In this document: one piece after another, positions 40,248-50,330 of the stretch
Layout: each line of letters begins with the position of its first letter
Position numbering within the stretch: position 1 is the stretch's first letter
Source of the DNA: Polyangiaceae bacterium
Lineage (GTDB): Bacteria > Myxococcota_A > Polyangia > Polyangiales > Polyangiaceae
Length of the DNA: 64,000 nucleotides
Assembly: GCA_025937835.1 (NCBI GenBank)
Contig: JAICQO010000005.1
Location: 62,001 to 126,000 of the forward strand
Reading direction: 5' to 3'
The notes under the pieces: model-generated
What the model was told of the DNA's origin: nothing
Databases searched by the model: none
What the model saw: the letters and a program-made list of their open reading frames with translations, nothing else
Program-made: the position numbers and the translations under genes

Positions 40248-41573
40248 TTAGGCGCTGACGCCGGGCAAGGGCGTTCGGCCCATGGGATCACCGAAGCCGG
40301 CGTAGTTGGTGATGCCGATGGCTTCGAGGGCGCTGATGAGCGCCTGCTGGTGGAAAGCGCCGCCGCCGTCGAGGTAGCGGCCGTTGGCGCTCTTCTTGAG
40401 GTAGCCGCCGGCCCCGCCCGAGAACACGAAGCGCATGTTGCTGCCGTCGTGCTGGACGCCGTCGCCCATGTCACGCGCCCACAGCATGATCGTCTGGTCC
40501 CAGAGCGTGCCCGCGCCGTCCGGTGCCGGCAGCGACTTCAGCTTCTCGGCGGCCTTGACGAACTCCTTGCACAGCCACTTCTCGAGGTTCACGAGCCGCG
40601 TGCGCGGGTTGTCGCTGTGCATGAAGCCGTTGTGCCAGTCGCCGGCCATGCCGACTTCCGGAATGTTCACCTGCGTGTTCTGGTGGTGGCCGAACTGCAC
40701 GGCCGCGACGCGCGTGATGTCACAGCCGAACGCGCTGATCGCCATGTCGAGCAGCGCCGCGCTGTTCGGCAGCGGATCCATCGCGCCGCCCGGGGCTGCC
40801 GGCTTGCTGCAGTCCACCGGCATCACGACGCCACCGCCGCCCATGTCACCGCCGCCGGTTTGCTGAGCCAGGCGCTCCTCTAGCTGACGAATCGAGTCGG
40901 CGTGTACCTCGAGCTTCTGCCGCTCGAGCGAGCCCAGCGTCTGCGACAAGGCGGTGAGCTCGGCCTTCATCGTGTCGAGCACGCTCTTCCGGCGCCGCAG
41001 GCGGTTCTCCGCGTCCATCGCGGGCATGCTCGGAGAAGTGGGGTTCGACGGCGGAGGCAGCGCTCCACCGAAGATGGCCTGGTACGCCGAGCTCAGCGAC
41101 GAGATCGGCGTGAGCGCGCGGCTGTCCCGGTAGAACGTCGTCTGCTGCTCGCTCGGCACGCTGCCGAGGATCAGGTTCGGGATCTGGGTCCTGATGCCCG
41201 CGGCCTTCAGCTGATCGCCCGCGTACTGCTCGAGCGAGATCATGTTCTGCCCGCCGTAGTTGAAGCCAGTGAGACCGCCCGGCGCGCCGTGGCTCGAGGC
41301 CGTGCCGTTGCTCGTCAGCTTCTCGACCAGGATGATGTCGCTCTTGATCGGAGCCAGGTTCTCCGTCATCGGGCTGAACGAGATGCTGCTCTCGGACGAG
41401 CCCTTGGGGGACCAAGCGGCCACGTCGGTGCCGTTGGTGAAGAAGATCAAGAGGTACTTGGCCTTGCCGGCGGCGGCGCGCGCCGGCTGGGCCTCGATCA
41501 TCGACAGGAACGGAGAGAAGAGCGCGGCGAGACCGAGGTGTCTCGTGAAGTCGCGGCGAGTGTAGTTCTTCAT
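40248..41573 (-). CDS. DUF1552 domain-containing protein with Tat-like signal
   Basis: MKNYTRRDFTRHLGLAALFSPFLS signal; KYLLIFFTNGTDVAAWSPKGS; similar organisation to 35551-36975. Confidence 0.9.
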   Translation of the reverse strand: MKNYTRRDFTRHLGLAALFSPFLSMIEAQPARAAAGKAKYLLIFFTNGTDVAAWSPKGSSESSISFSPMTENLAPIKSDIILVEKLTSNGTASSHGAPGGLTGFNYGGQNMISLEQYAGDQLKAAGIRTQIPNLILGSVPSEQQTTFYRDSRALTPISSLSSAYQAIFGGALPPPSNPTSPSMPAMDAENRLRRRKSVLDTMKAELTALSQTLGSLERQKLEVHADSIRQLEERLAQQTGGGDMGGGGVVMPVDCSKPAAPGGAMDPLPNSAALLDMAISAFGCDITRVAAVQFGHHQNTQVNIPEVGMAGDWHNGFMHSDNPRTRLVNLEKWLCKEFVKAAEKLKSLPAPDGAGTLWDQTIMLWARDMGDGVQHDGSNMRFVFSGGAGGYLKKSANGRYLDGGGAFHQQALISALEAIGITNYAGFGDPMGRTPLPGVSA

Positions 41574-41576
41574 CGG

Positions 41577-43457
41577 CTATTGGTCCTTGACCCGAGTCGT
41601 GAAGGTGGGCGCGTGGATGATGCCGCCCAGGATACTGGTCAGCGTGTAGTTGCCGGCCGCGGCTTCCTTTCGAACCGCGTCGTGATTGCAGATGCGTTGC
41701 TCCCAGTCCATGCGCCCGTGCGCGTAGTACGACCAGTAGCGCACGAGGCAGGAGCGAACGGCTTCGTTCCCGACCAGGTATTTCGTCAGGCTCTCGGCGC
41801 CGTCGAGCGGCACCTCCGTGCCGTCGGGGGCCGAGTAGATCGTGCCGGTTGCGTCGATCGGCATGTTGCCTTCCGTGTCGCGGTAGCGCCCGAACGCATC
41901 GTAGTGCTCGAGCGCGAAGCCGACCGGGTCCATCATCCGGTGACAGCCGGCGCAGTTCGCGTTCTTGCTGTGCTCGGAGTACCGCTCGCGGTTGTTCTTG
42001 AACGAGGCGGGGCCCGCCAGGTTGGTGTCGAGGTCGGCGGGCACCTCGGGCAGGTCCTGGCACAGCAGTCGTTCACGGATCACTCGGCCGCGCTGCACGG
42101 GCGACGAGTTCTCCGGCTGCGCGTGAGCCGTCAGGAACGCGGCGTGTCCGAGCAGCCCCGGAGCGCGCGTGCCGGCAGGCAGATCGACTCGCTGCGAGGA
42201 GCCGTTCACGTTATTGATGCCGTAGAACTGCCCGAGCTCGCGGCTCACGAACGTGTAGTTGGCGCCGAACAGGTCATCGACCGTTCCCTGGCTCGAGAAC
42301 GCATTCAGGAAGAAGTCCGATGTCTCGTGGAGCATCGCCTCGCGCATCGCGTGGGTCAGGTCGTAGACCGACATCTCCTTCGCCTTCTCCGGCAGCTCGG
42401 TGAGCTCGAGCCAGCCGTAGACGAAGTTCTTCAGCGGTTCCTTCGCCTTCTGGTCGTTGAGCAGGCGGTTCTTGGCCTGATCGATGCCTTCCCGTGTGGC
42501 GAGCTTGCCGCTGGCCGCGTCGGCGAGCAGCTGCGCGTCGGGCGTCGTGTCGAGCAGCAGGTAAGACAGCTCGCTCGCGATCTCGTAGCCGGTGAGCTGG
42601 AAGACGCCGTTCTTCTCTTCGCCGAGCTCGCGTCGATAGAGCAGGTAGGGCGACTGGAGGAACGCCGTCAGCACGACCTCGAGGCCCGCGTCGAAGCTCT
42701 CTTCACCCGCAAAGAGCTTCTCGTACTCGCTGACGCGCGCATCGGGCAGCGGCTCGCGCTGCACCTTGGTGCCAAAGCTCTGGATCACCTGGCGCCAGCA
42801 CTGAGCGTCGTGGTTGTTGCAGTTGGCGATCTGCCCCTTCTTGTTCTGCACCGCCCACGAAGCGACGCTCTCCGCGTAGTTCATGAGCAGCTCGGCGGTC
42901 AGCGCCTCGACGACCGGGGCGTCCGCGTCGACGAAGAAACCGAGGATCGCCGGATCGGTGAGCGTCTCCGCTTCCGGAACGTTCGGGTCCTGGAACAGGT
43001 CGACGAGCGAGTTGCGGTACTGCGTCGCAGTCAGGCGGCGGATCAAGCGCGGGCCCGGCGTGGCGCAATCCTGCAGCGGTGCCGACGGCGGCGGATTCGG
43101 CGTCGTCGAAGTCGGAGTCGGGGTGGGCGTTCCCGGGGTGCCCGGAGTGCCTGGCGTGCCCGGAGTGCTCGGTGTTCCCGGTGTTCCGGGGGTGCTCGGC
43201 GAGCCGGGTGTTCCGGGGGTGCTCGGGGTTCCCGGCGTGCCCGGAGTGCTCGGTGTTCCCGGCGTTCCGGGGGTGCTCGGTGAGCCGGGCGTTCCCGGTG
43301 TCCCCGGTGTTCCCGGTGTTCCGGGCATGTCGCCCGGCTCTTGCGCAGTGATCTCGCCGGAGCATCCTGCCGCCAATGCCGCGAACAACGCGAGCCATGC
43401 GGCGCGCGCCGTTCGATTCACCAGCCGCGCGTTCGATCGTTCTTCGAGTCCGCTCAT
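41577..43457 (-). CDS. DUF1592/DUF1588/DUF1585-type lipoprotein with CxxCH motif and [10 protein letters not shown] repeat linker
   Basis: Lipobox LAAGCSGEI; linker ([10 protein letters not shown])n; [57 protein letters not shown]. Confidence 0.92.
   Translation of the reverse strand: MSGLEERSNARLVNRTARAAWLALFAALAAGCSGEITAQEPGDMPGTPGTPGTPGTPGSPSTPGTPGTPSTPGTPGTPSTPGTPGSPSTPGTPGTPSTPGTPGTPGTPGTPTPTPTSTTPNPPPSAPLQDCATPGPRLIRRLTATQYRNSLVDLFQDPNVPEAETLTDPAILGFFVDADAPVVEALTAELLMNYAESVASWAVQNKKGQIANCNNHDAQCWRQVIQSFGTKVQREPLPDARVSEYEKLFAGEESFDAGLEVVLTAFLQSPYLLYRRELGEEKNGVFQLTGYEIASELSYLLLDTTPDAQLLADAASGKLATREGIDQAKNRLLNDQKAKEPLKNFVYGWLELTELPEKAKEMSVYDLTHAMREAMLHETSDFFLNAFSSQGTVDDLFGANYTFVSRELGQFYGINNVNGSSQRVDLPAGTRAPGLLGHAAFLTAHAQPENSSPVQRGRVIRERLLCQDLPEVPADLDTNLAGPASFKNNRERYSEHSKNANCAGCHRMMDPVGFALEHYDAFGRYRDTEGNMPIDATGTIYSAPDGTEVPLDGAESLTKYLVGNEAVRSCLVRYWSYYAHGRMDWEQRICNHDAVRKEAAAGNYTLTSILGGIIHAPTFTTRVKDQ
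43126..43329. repeat. 9-bp-based tandem repeat encoding the PGTP/PSTP/PGSP linker
   Basis: Repeated GTKCCCGGNGTKCCNGG units in frame with the lipoprotein. Confidence 0.85.
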
Positions 43458-44119
43458 TGCGTGTTTGCCTACTAGGGGTGCTCGCTGTTCCGACCGGACT
43501 GTCCGTAGCAGACAACCCGAGCTGCTTTGCCTGAACCGAGTCGACCAGCGGGGTGCGTGTGGCGTGCACCGCTCGCTGACTTCGTTCCTGTTTATAGCTC
43601 AGCGCACGGTTTTGCGAAACCGAGTTGGTGATCGAGAAGAGCCCGCTGAAAGTTTTCGTCGTGATGCGAACTACAGACGGCGAAACCCGCGTCTCATCAC
43701 TCACATGGGTGAGTGAGTGCTCGCTCTGCGCCGGATCGCGCACTCGGGATTTCCGTATATGCGTGGGGAGCGCTCAGCGCTGCTCCTCACGGGCCGAGGC
43801 GTTCGGCGGCTGACTGGAGCGGCGCCTCGAGCAACCGAGAAACGGAGCAGATTCTCGGAAAAAAACCGCTCACCTGCACGCAGGCACGCAAGCCGCGCGC
43901 GCTCACGCAAGAAACGTCAGTCGAGTTAACAAACTCGTGTCGGGTGTGATCACTGGGGAGAAGACCGGGAATATAAGAGTCGATAGTTACCGTGATTTAC
44001 TTTGTGCTCGAAAAGTTCAAAAGTGCAGTCCGCCTGCTGGAACGGCCTGGATCCGAGCGATCCGCGGCCGATTGGCCAGCAGGGACGCGCCACTTTTGTA
44101 CAGAGCTAAGGAGCGTCCC

Positions 44120-45340
44120 GTGACGGCATTGACGACGGCAGAGGCGGATTCCGGCAAAGGGGAAGAGGTGCTACCGGCCTGGCGCTCCAACGCCGAGGAG
44201 CTCGACTGGCAGAAGGCGGCCCGCCAGTCCGGAATGTCGAACCTCAAGGTTCGGGATCGCGATGCGGGCGGCGAAAGCGGGCGCCCGAGCGAGCCGCCGC
44301 AGCCGTATTCGCAGTTATTTACGCGACGGTCGGATTCCACTTCTCCGGAATCCAATCGCGGCACTTTCCTGGGCAGCACTACCCGCCGGTTGGTCCGCTG
44401 GCTCTCGGCAGCCAGCGAAGGCTCGGTGCCCTACGTGCCGGTCGAGAGCTCGCAGTGGCGGGGAGTGTTCTCGGTGCTCGCCGCGGTCGACGAGCTCGGC
44501 ACCTACTCGGACGTGGAAGCGATGCTGCGCCGCGCGGTGGAGATCGCCGTCGAGCGCTTCGGCCTCCAGCGTGTCGCGCTGTACGTTTCCGATCCACCGG
44601 CGGGCCGTCGCCACGTGCTGCGCGGGACGTGGAGCGCCGGCGTGAATCAGGAGCGCGCCGACGAGCGCGGCCTGTATCTGGAAATGACCGAAGCCGACTA
44701 CGCGCTCCTGCGCGGTCTGCGCGGAGACGGTCCGCGCTGGCTCTACTCTCAGTCCGCGAGCGCGACCGGTGGAGAGTGGCAGGTCGTGACTCCGCTGCTC
44801 TCCGGCGAAGAGCTGGTCGGTGTGCTGTTCAACGACGGCGGCACGGGGCGCGTCCCCATGGATGAAGGCCGCCAGGTGCAGACCATGTTGTTCTGTAGCC
44901 TGCTCGCGGGTTTGATCTTGCCGCGGCGCGGGGCTGCGGTCTGGCATGCGCTGCGCGGTGCGGCAGGGCACAGCCCGGTGGTGCAGCGCGTACTCGACGC
45001 GCTCGGCGAGCAGCCCAAGATCAGCGCGCAACGCCTGGCGCGCGATCTCGGGATTAGCTCCGGACATCTGGCGCGCCTGTTCCGCACGGAGATGGGCCTC
45101 TCGCTCGTCGAGTACCGCAACCGCTTGCGCATCGAGCGCTTCCTCAGCCTGGCCGACCGTAGCGGCGTGAACTTGCTCGACGCCGCGCTGGAGGCGGGCT
45201 TCGGCAGCTACGCGCAGTTCCACCGGGTGTTCCGCAAGCTGGTCGGGACCACCCCGCGCGAGTACGTCGCCGGTGTGCGTTTGCCGTCGTCTTTCCCCGA
45301 GCGGCGCCGCAGCCGGCCCCCCGCCGCGGCCGAGAGCTGA
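44120..45340 (+). CDS. GAF domain-containing AraC family transcriptional regulator
   Basis: GAF-like region plus C-terminal AraC HTH (ISAQRLARDLGISSGHLARLFRTEMGLSLVEYRNRLRIERFL...AALEAGFGSYAQFHRVFRKLVGTTPREY); GTG start preceded by AAGGAG. Confidence 0.88.
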   Translation: MTALTTAEADSGKGEEVLPAWRSNAEELDWQKAARQSGMSNLKVRDRDAGGESGRPSEPPQPYSQLFTRRSDSTSPESNRGTFLGSTTRRLVRWLSAASEGSVPYVPVESSQWRGVFSVLAAVDELGTYSDVEAMLRRAVEIAVERFGLQRVALYVSDPPAGRRHVLRGTWSAGVNQERADERGLYLEMTEADYALLRGLRGDGPRWLYSQSASATGGEWQVVTPLLSGEELVGVLFNDGGTGRVPMDEGRQVQTMLFCSLLAGLILPRRGAAVWHALRGAAGHSPVVQRVLDALGEQPKISAQRLARDLGISSGHLARLFRTEMGLSLVEYRNRLRIERFLSLADRSGVNLLDAALEAGFGSYAQFHRVFRKLVGTTPREYVAGVRLPSSFPERRRSRPPAAAES

Positions 45341-45347
45341 GCCTGTT

Positions 45348-45989
45348 CTAGAAGCGCAGCGTCGGAGGGGACTCGCCGTAGAGCTCGAGGTAGTCCTCCT
45401 GCGACGCTGCGATCACCTTCTGTGCGTGATCGCGGTCGTAGACCTGGCGCACGCTGACCTTGCCGGGGCTGCCCGGCACCAGCTTGTAGGTGGTGAAGTA
45501 GTGGCTCAGCCGCTCGATCAGCGCCCTGGGCAGCACCTCCATGCTGTCCGCTTCCCCCCAGAACAGATCGTTGTCGAGCACGGCCACGATCTTGTCGTCG
45601 GCCTCGCCGTCGTCGACCATCTGAAGCCCGCCCACGACGCGCCCGCTCAGCACGATCTCGGAGCGTGTGATCGGCCGCTCGCTGATCACGCAGATATCGA
45701 GCGGGTCCCCGTCGGCTCGCGAGACGTCTTCCGCGGACAGCTCAGCGACGCGCGGGCCGCAGAAGGTGCGCGGAATGAAGCCGTAGAGCGTGGGCGGCTG
45801 CGAAGAGCCGCGCTGGGGGCGATCGACGCGCAAATAGCCGGTGGTCTTGTCGATCTCGTACTTGATGGTGTCGAACGGCGTGATCTCGATGTAGGCGTTG
45901 ACGACGGCAGGAGCGTTCGGTCCGGCGTCGAGGCCATGCCAGGGATGCGGGCGGTGGCGGTAAAAAGGCGGGGGGAAGCTCGTCGACAT
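45348..45989 (-). CDS. ppa: Inorganic pyrophosphatase family protein
   Basis: [53 protein letters not shown]. Confidence 0.9.
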   Translation of the reverse strand: MSTSFPPPFYRHRPHPWHGLDAGPNAPAVVNAYIEITPFDTIKYEIDKTTGYLRVDRPQRGSSQPPTLYGFIPRTFCGPRVAELSAEDVSRADGDPLDICVISERPITRSEIVLSGRVVGGLQMVDDGEADDKIVAVLDNDLFWGEADSMEVLPRALIERLSHYFTTYKLVPGSPGKVSVRQVYDRDHAQKVIAASQEDYLELYGESPPTLRF

Positions 45990-45999
45990 GCGACGCGCA

Positions 46000-47019
46000 T
46001 CATAGGCTGCTCTGTTCGGTTTTTTCGAGCCGATCCGTCGCGCGAGGCGATTCGTCGAGGCGTAACAGCTGAAGGTTGACGAGCGCGACGCGTTCGGCGG
46101 GCTCCGAAGCGCCGATCACGCGACGGAGCTCCTGGAAGTAAGCGATGTGCATTTCACGCAAGCGCTCCCAATCCTTCTCGGAAACCGTGAAGAGGTTGTA
46201 CGAGAACAAATCCTCGCCAGCCGGTTCGAGGCTCGGCAAGCGTTGCTCGGCCACGCGCGCCCAGTGACCCTTGAGCGCTCTGCCGGCGGCGGGGTTCTGG
46301 CGCGTGTCCACGGTGAGGACGCTGCTCACGGCGTAACGGCCCCGGCGCCGCACGATCAGCCGCGACTCGACCAGCGCTTCGAGACACGCACGCTCTTCTT
46401 TTTCCGAGATCCCGAGCCGCTGGGCGATGAAGCCGTGCTCGTGTTTCGGAAGCTTCCGGTAGTCGGCGAGCTCGAGCACCCGCAGCACGGCGTGGCTCCA
46501 CGGCAAGAGGTAGGCGACGCGGCGCTGCGCTTCGAGCCGCTCCCAGGCACCCCGCGCGGCGGGCAACTCTTGCGGCGGCGCGAACAGCGCGACGAAGTCG
46601 AGCAAGCGCAGCGAGCTCGCCTCGATCAAGCGCAAGAAGTCGGGCAGGCGCGGCTCGGCCTCGCCCTTGAGCCAGCGCCCGACGCTGACGCGGTTCTTGC
46701 CGACGCGCGCGGCGAGCTCCACGAGCGTCGTCCCTTCCCCGAGGTGCGTGAGCAGCGCGGCCACGCCTTCGCGCGAGGCGAAGCTCTGACCCTGTACCGG
46801 TTCCGGTAGCCCGCCGATGAACGTCGCGACCTGTGCGTCGATGTCGACGCCGACGCGTTTGGCGAGCTCCATGAAGCCCGCTGCGGTGGGGGCTCGAAGC
46901 CCGGCTTCCCAAGCGTAGAGCACGTTGCTGCGCCGCTTGAGCCGGCGGCTGAGCGCGACCTGGGAGCGACGGCCGCGCAGCGCGCGGATCAGCTCTTTTG
47001 CAAGGGCTTCGTGGTCCAT
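46000..47019 (-). CDS. TIGR02147/DUF4423-type regulator with N-terminal HTH regions
   Basis: Two HTH-like stretches ([56 protein letters not shown]), DUF4423-like C-terminal part. Confidence 0.75.
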   Translation of the reverse strand: MDHEALAKELIRALRGRRSQVALSRRLKRRSNVLYAWEAGLRAPTAAGFMELAKRVGVDIDAQVATFIGGLPEPVQGQSFASREGVAALLTHLGEGTTLVELAARVGKNRVSVGRWLKGEAEPRLPDFLRLIEASSLRLLDFVALFAPPQELPAARGAWERLEAQRRVAYLLPWSHAVLRVLELADYRKLPKHEHGFIAQRLGISEKEERACLEALVESRLIVRRRGRYAVSSVLTVDTRQNPAAGRALKGHWARVAEQRLPSLEPAGEDLFSYNLFTVSEKDWERLREMHIAYFQELRRVIGASEPAERVALVNLQLLRLDESPRATDRLEKTEQSSL

Positions 47020-47113
47020 ATCTAGCAGAATCGTACATAACGGACCGCTTCTGCGCCATGAAATGTTCGTTCCTGCTCTGGTGGTTCACGGGGCGCCGGC
47101 GCATAGTCGCGGC

Positions 47114-47983
47114 ATGCGCTTCCGGGAGCTTGCTGTCGTGCTTGCCGCTCTGTGCGTGGGCGGCTGTAGCAGCTCGACCGAGTCGAACGATTCGGGCGCT
47201 CCGCTGCAGCCTCCGCGCGAATCATTCTGGGGCGGTCAGACCGGATCTCTGACTCCGAAGTGCGGCCCCTCCGTGGCGGAGCCGGTACCCGAGGGCGCGT
47301 CCGGGATCGTGATCGACACGCGCGCCTGCGCTCGAACGCCGACAGACTCGGACGTACAGCTCACGAGCGAGGACGGTCAAACCATCGAGGCGGAGTGGAT
47401 CCCGCTCGGTGACGGGCGGTTCCTGGTCCGGCCCGCACAGTCGCTCGGCCGGGGAAAGTACCAGGTATCGGTCGCCGGCAACGCTCAGTCGATCCAGGTT
47501 GGCGCGTCTTCACCGAAGCCTGCGCGTCTCGGGACGCTGAGCTTGCTGCAGCCGAGCGGCTGCAACCTGAGCGCTGAGCTGAAGCTCGATGACTCGGTGT
47601 TGCCGTACGTGTCCTTGTTGCACGTCGAGGTCGAGCTGGACGGCGTGGCGCACGAGGTTGCCGGATATGGTGCGTTGTCGATGCAGAACATGGCGCTGCC
47701 CGTCAGCTGCACGAGTTGCCTGGTTTCCGGGCGCCACACGCTCGAAGCCTACGGAGAAATCGCGGGCGAACCGGGGATGCTGGTCGCGGAAACACTGGCG
47801 TTCGACGCGACGTGCAGCGACCAGCAAGCGTACCCCTCGCAGGGCTACGGACGAGATTCTGGCTCGGGCTGCGGCGTGACGCGCGTTCCGGGCTCGGGCG
47901 CTGGTGGAGCTTGGGGCGGGATGGTCTTGGGGCTGCTCGTGCTGCTCAGGCGGTTGCGAGCGAAGAAGTCGGGAGGTTCGTGA
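47114..47983 (+). CDS. Lipoprotein with MYXO-CTERM-like C-terminus
   Basis: Lipobox CVGGCSSS; C-terminus SGCGVTRVPGSGAGGAWGGMVLGLLVLLRRLRAKK. Confidence 0.7.
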   Translation: MRFRELAVVLAALCVGGCSSSTESNDSGAPLQPPRESFWGGQTGSLTPKCGPSVAEPVPEGASGIVIDTRACARTPTDSDVQLTSEDGQTIEAEWIPLGDGRFLVRPAQSLGRGKYQVSVAGNAQSIQVGASSPKPARLGTLSLLQPSGCNLSAELKLDDSVLPYVSLLHVEVELDGVAHEVAGYGALSMQNMALPVSCTSCLVSGRHTLEAYGEIAGEPGMLVAETLAFDATCSDQQAYPSQGYGRDSGSGCGVTRVPGSGAGGAWGGMVLGLLVLLRRLRAKKSGGS

Positions 47984-49611
47984 TGGTCAGTGGGTTGAAA
48001 CGAACGTTGGCGGTTTGGGGTTCGTTGGCGCTGGTCGGCGGCTGTCTCGGGTGCAGCAGCGGCATGGAATCGTCGGATGCGGCGTCGCTTCACGGGGGCG
48101 CGCCGCCGCCGGGGGCGACACCGTCACCGACGGGGACGAGCACGCCTCCAGCCGGGGGCAGCAACGTGAGTCTCGGGGGGTCCCAGGACGCGGGGTTCTT
48201 GCGGGAGCAATTGCAGGCTGGGTTGGTGCCGGCGCCGGCGGCGCTCGATGCGGCAGGGTTCTTCGCGGAACACTACATCGAGCTGCCGCCGGCGGCCTGC
48301 GGGGAGAAGCTGTGCTTGCAGCCGATGATGGCGGTAATGGGGAACCTGTTCGACGGCGGCAACTGCACGATGCTGCACATCGGGCTGAAGTCGCCGCTTG
48401 CGGCCGATCCGGGCGCGCGTCCACCGTTGTCGTTATCGGTAGTCGTGGATGTCTCCGGGTCGATGCAAGGGGAGAAGATCGCGCTCGTGCGCGAAGGGCT
48501 CGGTCTGCTGATCGACGGCATGCGCGACGAGGATCGGCTGTCTCTGATCTCGTACAGCGACGGGGTGAGCGTGCTGTCGCCGCTCACACCGGTCGAGACC
48601 GGGCGGGCCAGCCTGCGCCGCTTGGTGGGGGGTCTGATCGCGAACGGCGGGACGAATCTGGCTGCGGGGCTCGAGGCCGGATACCGCACGATTCAGGACG
48701 GCTACGAGCCCGGGCGGCAGCACCGCCTGATCTTGCTGAGTGACGGCGTTCCGACCGCGGGCGTGATCGATCCGAACGCGATCTTGGCAGCGAGCCGCGC
48801 CTACAACTCCGACGGGATCGGCCTGACCACGATCGGCCTGGGCAGCGACTTCAACGTGGCGCTGATGCGCGGGCTCGCGCAGCAGGCCGACGGCAATTTC
48901 TACTTCCTCGAAAACGTCGGCGCAGTGAAGGAGGTGTTCGAGGAGGAGCTGAGCTTCTTCCTGGTGCCGCTGGCGTTCGGCGTCTCGCTGAAGGTCGAAG
49001 CGGGCGACGATTACGACTTCGGTCGTTCGCTCGGGTCGCCGTTCTGGGCGAACACGGCTCGGGGCGGCCGGCTCGACGTACCCAGCGTGTTTCTCGCGCA
49101 TCGTGAAGCCGACGACGACGTGACCGAAGACGACGGCCGGCGCGGCGGCGGCTCGTCGCTCTTGGTCGAGCTGATGCCCCGGGCGAGTGTTTCGGGCGAA
49201 ACCGAGCCCGTGGTTGCCACGCTGGAGCTCAGCTTCCGCGATCCGGAGACCGACGAAATGGTCGAGGACCTCGTCACCGTGACCTATCCCCATCCCGCAG
49301 ACGTGCTCGAGTCCCGCGGCTACTTCGAGGCGCCAGAACCAGCGGCGATTCAAAAGAGCTTCGTGATGCTCAACATCTTCGTGGGCATGGAGCGGGCGAT
49401 CCTCGACTTTCACGCGCGCACCTTTTCCGCGCGCACGATCGCCGAGCTCGACAACCTGATCGCGGCGGTCTCCGACTACAACGAAGAGATCGAGGACAAG
49501 GACATCGAGCTCGACCTCGAGCTGCTGGACCGCTTGCGCGCCAACCTGGTTCGAAACGGCGTTCCGGACTCGCGGGCAGGCGTGCCGGCGAATCCGTGGC
49601 CGGCGGATTAG
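47983..49611 (+). CDS. von Willebrand factor type A domain lipoprotein
   Basis: MIDAS DVSGSMQGEKIALVREGLGLLI...SLISYSDGV...ANGGTNLAAGLEAGY...HRLILLSDGVPT; TGATG overlap with upstream gene. Confidence 0.92.
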   Translation: MVSGLKRTLAVWGSLALVGGCLGCSSGMESSDAASLHGGAPPPGATPSPTGTSTPPAGGSNVSLGGSQDAGFLREQLQAGLVPAPAALDAAGFFAEHYIELPPAACGEKLCLQPMMAVMGNLFDGGNCTMLHIGLKSPLAADPGARPPLSLSVVVDVSGSMQGEKIALVREGLGLLIDGMRDEDRLSLISYSDGVSVLSPLTPVETGRASLRRLVGGLIANGGTNLAAGLEAGYRTIQDGYEPGRQHRLILLSDGVPTAGVIDPNAILAASRAYNSDGIGLTTIGLGSDFNVALMRGLAQQADGNFYFLENVGAVKEVFEEELSFFLVPLAFGVSLKVEAGDDYDFGRSLGSPFWANTARGGRLDVPSVFLAHREADDDVTEDDGRRGGGSSLLVELMPRASVSGETEPVVATLELSFRDPETDEMVEDLVTVTYPHPADVLESRGYFEAPEPAAIQKSFVMLNIFVGMERAILDFHARTFSARTIAELDNLIAAVSDYNEEIEDKDIELDLELLDRLRANLVRNGVPDSRAGVPANPWPAD

Positions 49612-49668
49612 CCTCGATTCAAAACCGACTGGATGCGGCTCGGGGCGCGGCGGGTTAAGCTGCGCCCC

Positions 49669-50082
49669 ATGTTCCAGGACGCCCAGGCCGAGGCGGCGGT
49701 CTTTCTGGCCAACGAGAGCTTTTATCGCGCCTTCAGCGACGGGGATTACCAGGCGATGAGCAAGCTCTGGGCGCAGCACGTCCCGGTGGCTTGCTTTCAC
49801 CCCACCGCGCCCGCCTTGATCGGTCGGGAAGCGGTGCTGCAGAGCTTTCGTCAAATCTTGCGCGGAGCGCCGACCTTCGCGTTGCGCTGCGAAGCGGCGG
49901 TGGTCACGCTGGTGAACGATACGGCGATCCTCACTTGCTACGAGGGCGCAGGGGACGAGCCCGCACACCTCGCGGCGACCAACGTGTTCGTGGTCGAAGA
50001 CGGCAACTGGCGGATGGTGCACCACCACGCGGGCCCGTTGTCTCGACCGCTCCGGCGGTCCGCCCCGCCGATCGTTCACTGA
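49669..50082 (+). CDS. SnoaL-like/NTF2-like protein
   Basis: FLANESFYRAFSDGDYQAMSKLWA...IGREAVLQSFRQIL...FVVEDGNWRMVHHHAGPL. Confidence 0.88.
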   Translation: MFQDAQAEAAVFLANESFYRAFSDGDYQAMSKLWAQHVPVACFHPTAPALIGREAVLQSFRQILRGAPTFALRCEAAVVTLVNDTAILTCYEGAGDEPAHLAATNVFVVEDGNWRMVHHHAGPLSRPLRRSAPPIVH

Positions 50083-50103
50083 GCCAGGTGCGGCGACGCC
50101 GCC

Positions 50104-50261
50104 TGTCCGATCCGCGAGGTCGGCACGATCGTTGCTGCCGGACAGGCCGTGCTCACCCGTACGGACAGCAGCGGCTGGAAAATCGAGCCTTTGGCGCTCG
50201 GCGTGTCCGCCCGCGTGTCCGTGTCCGTGTCCGCTCACTCGGGTCGGCGGACACTTGTCCG
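50104..50261. promoter_or_regulatory. Cluster of nine TGTCCG/CGGACA hexamers upstream of a sigma factor gene
   Basis: Hexamers at 50104, 50139, 50162, 50204, 50216, 50222, 50228, 50248, 50256; palindrome GCGGACA-ct-TGTCCGC at 50247-50262. Confidence 0.7.
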
Positions 50262-50330
50262 CTCCGCTGCCTGCGAGTCGGCCCATCGGTCGCGGGCCCG
50301 TGATTCGAGCACGAAAGGTTCGCCGTCACC

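Noticed and set aside
40902-43283. 793-aa plus-strand ORF
   Set aside because: Antisense shadow of the DUF1552 and DUF1592 genes
43126-43329. Possible CRISPR array
   Set aside because: Short contiguous 9-bp repeats with no unique spacers, in frame within a lipoprotein gene; no cas genes
42883-43716. Collagen-like GVPGVPGVL plus-strand ORF
   Set aside because: Mirror translation of the PGTP linker repeat on the opposite strand of a well-supported gene
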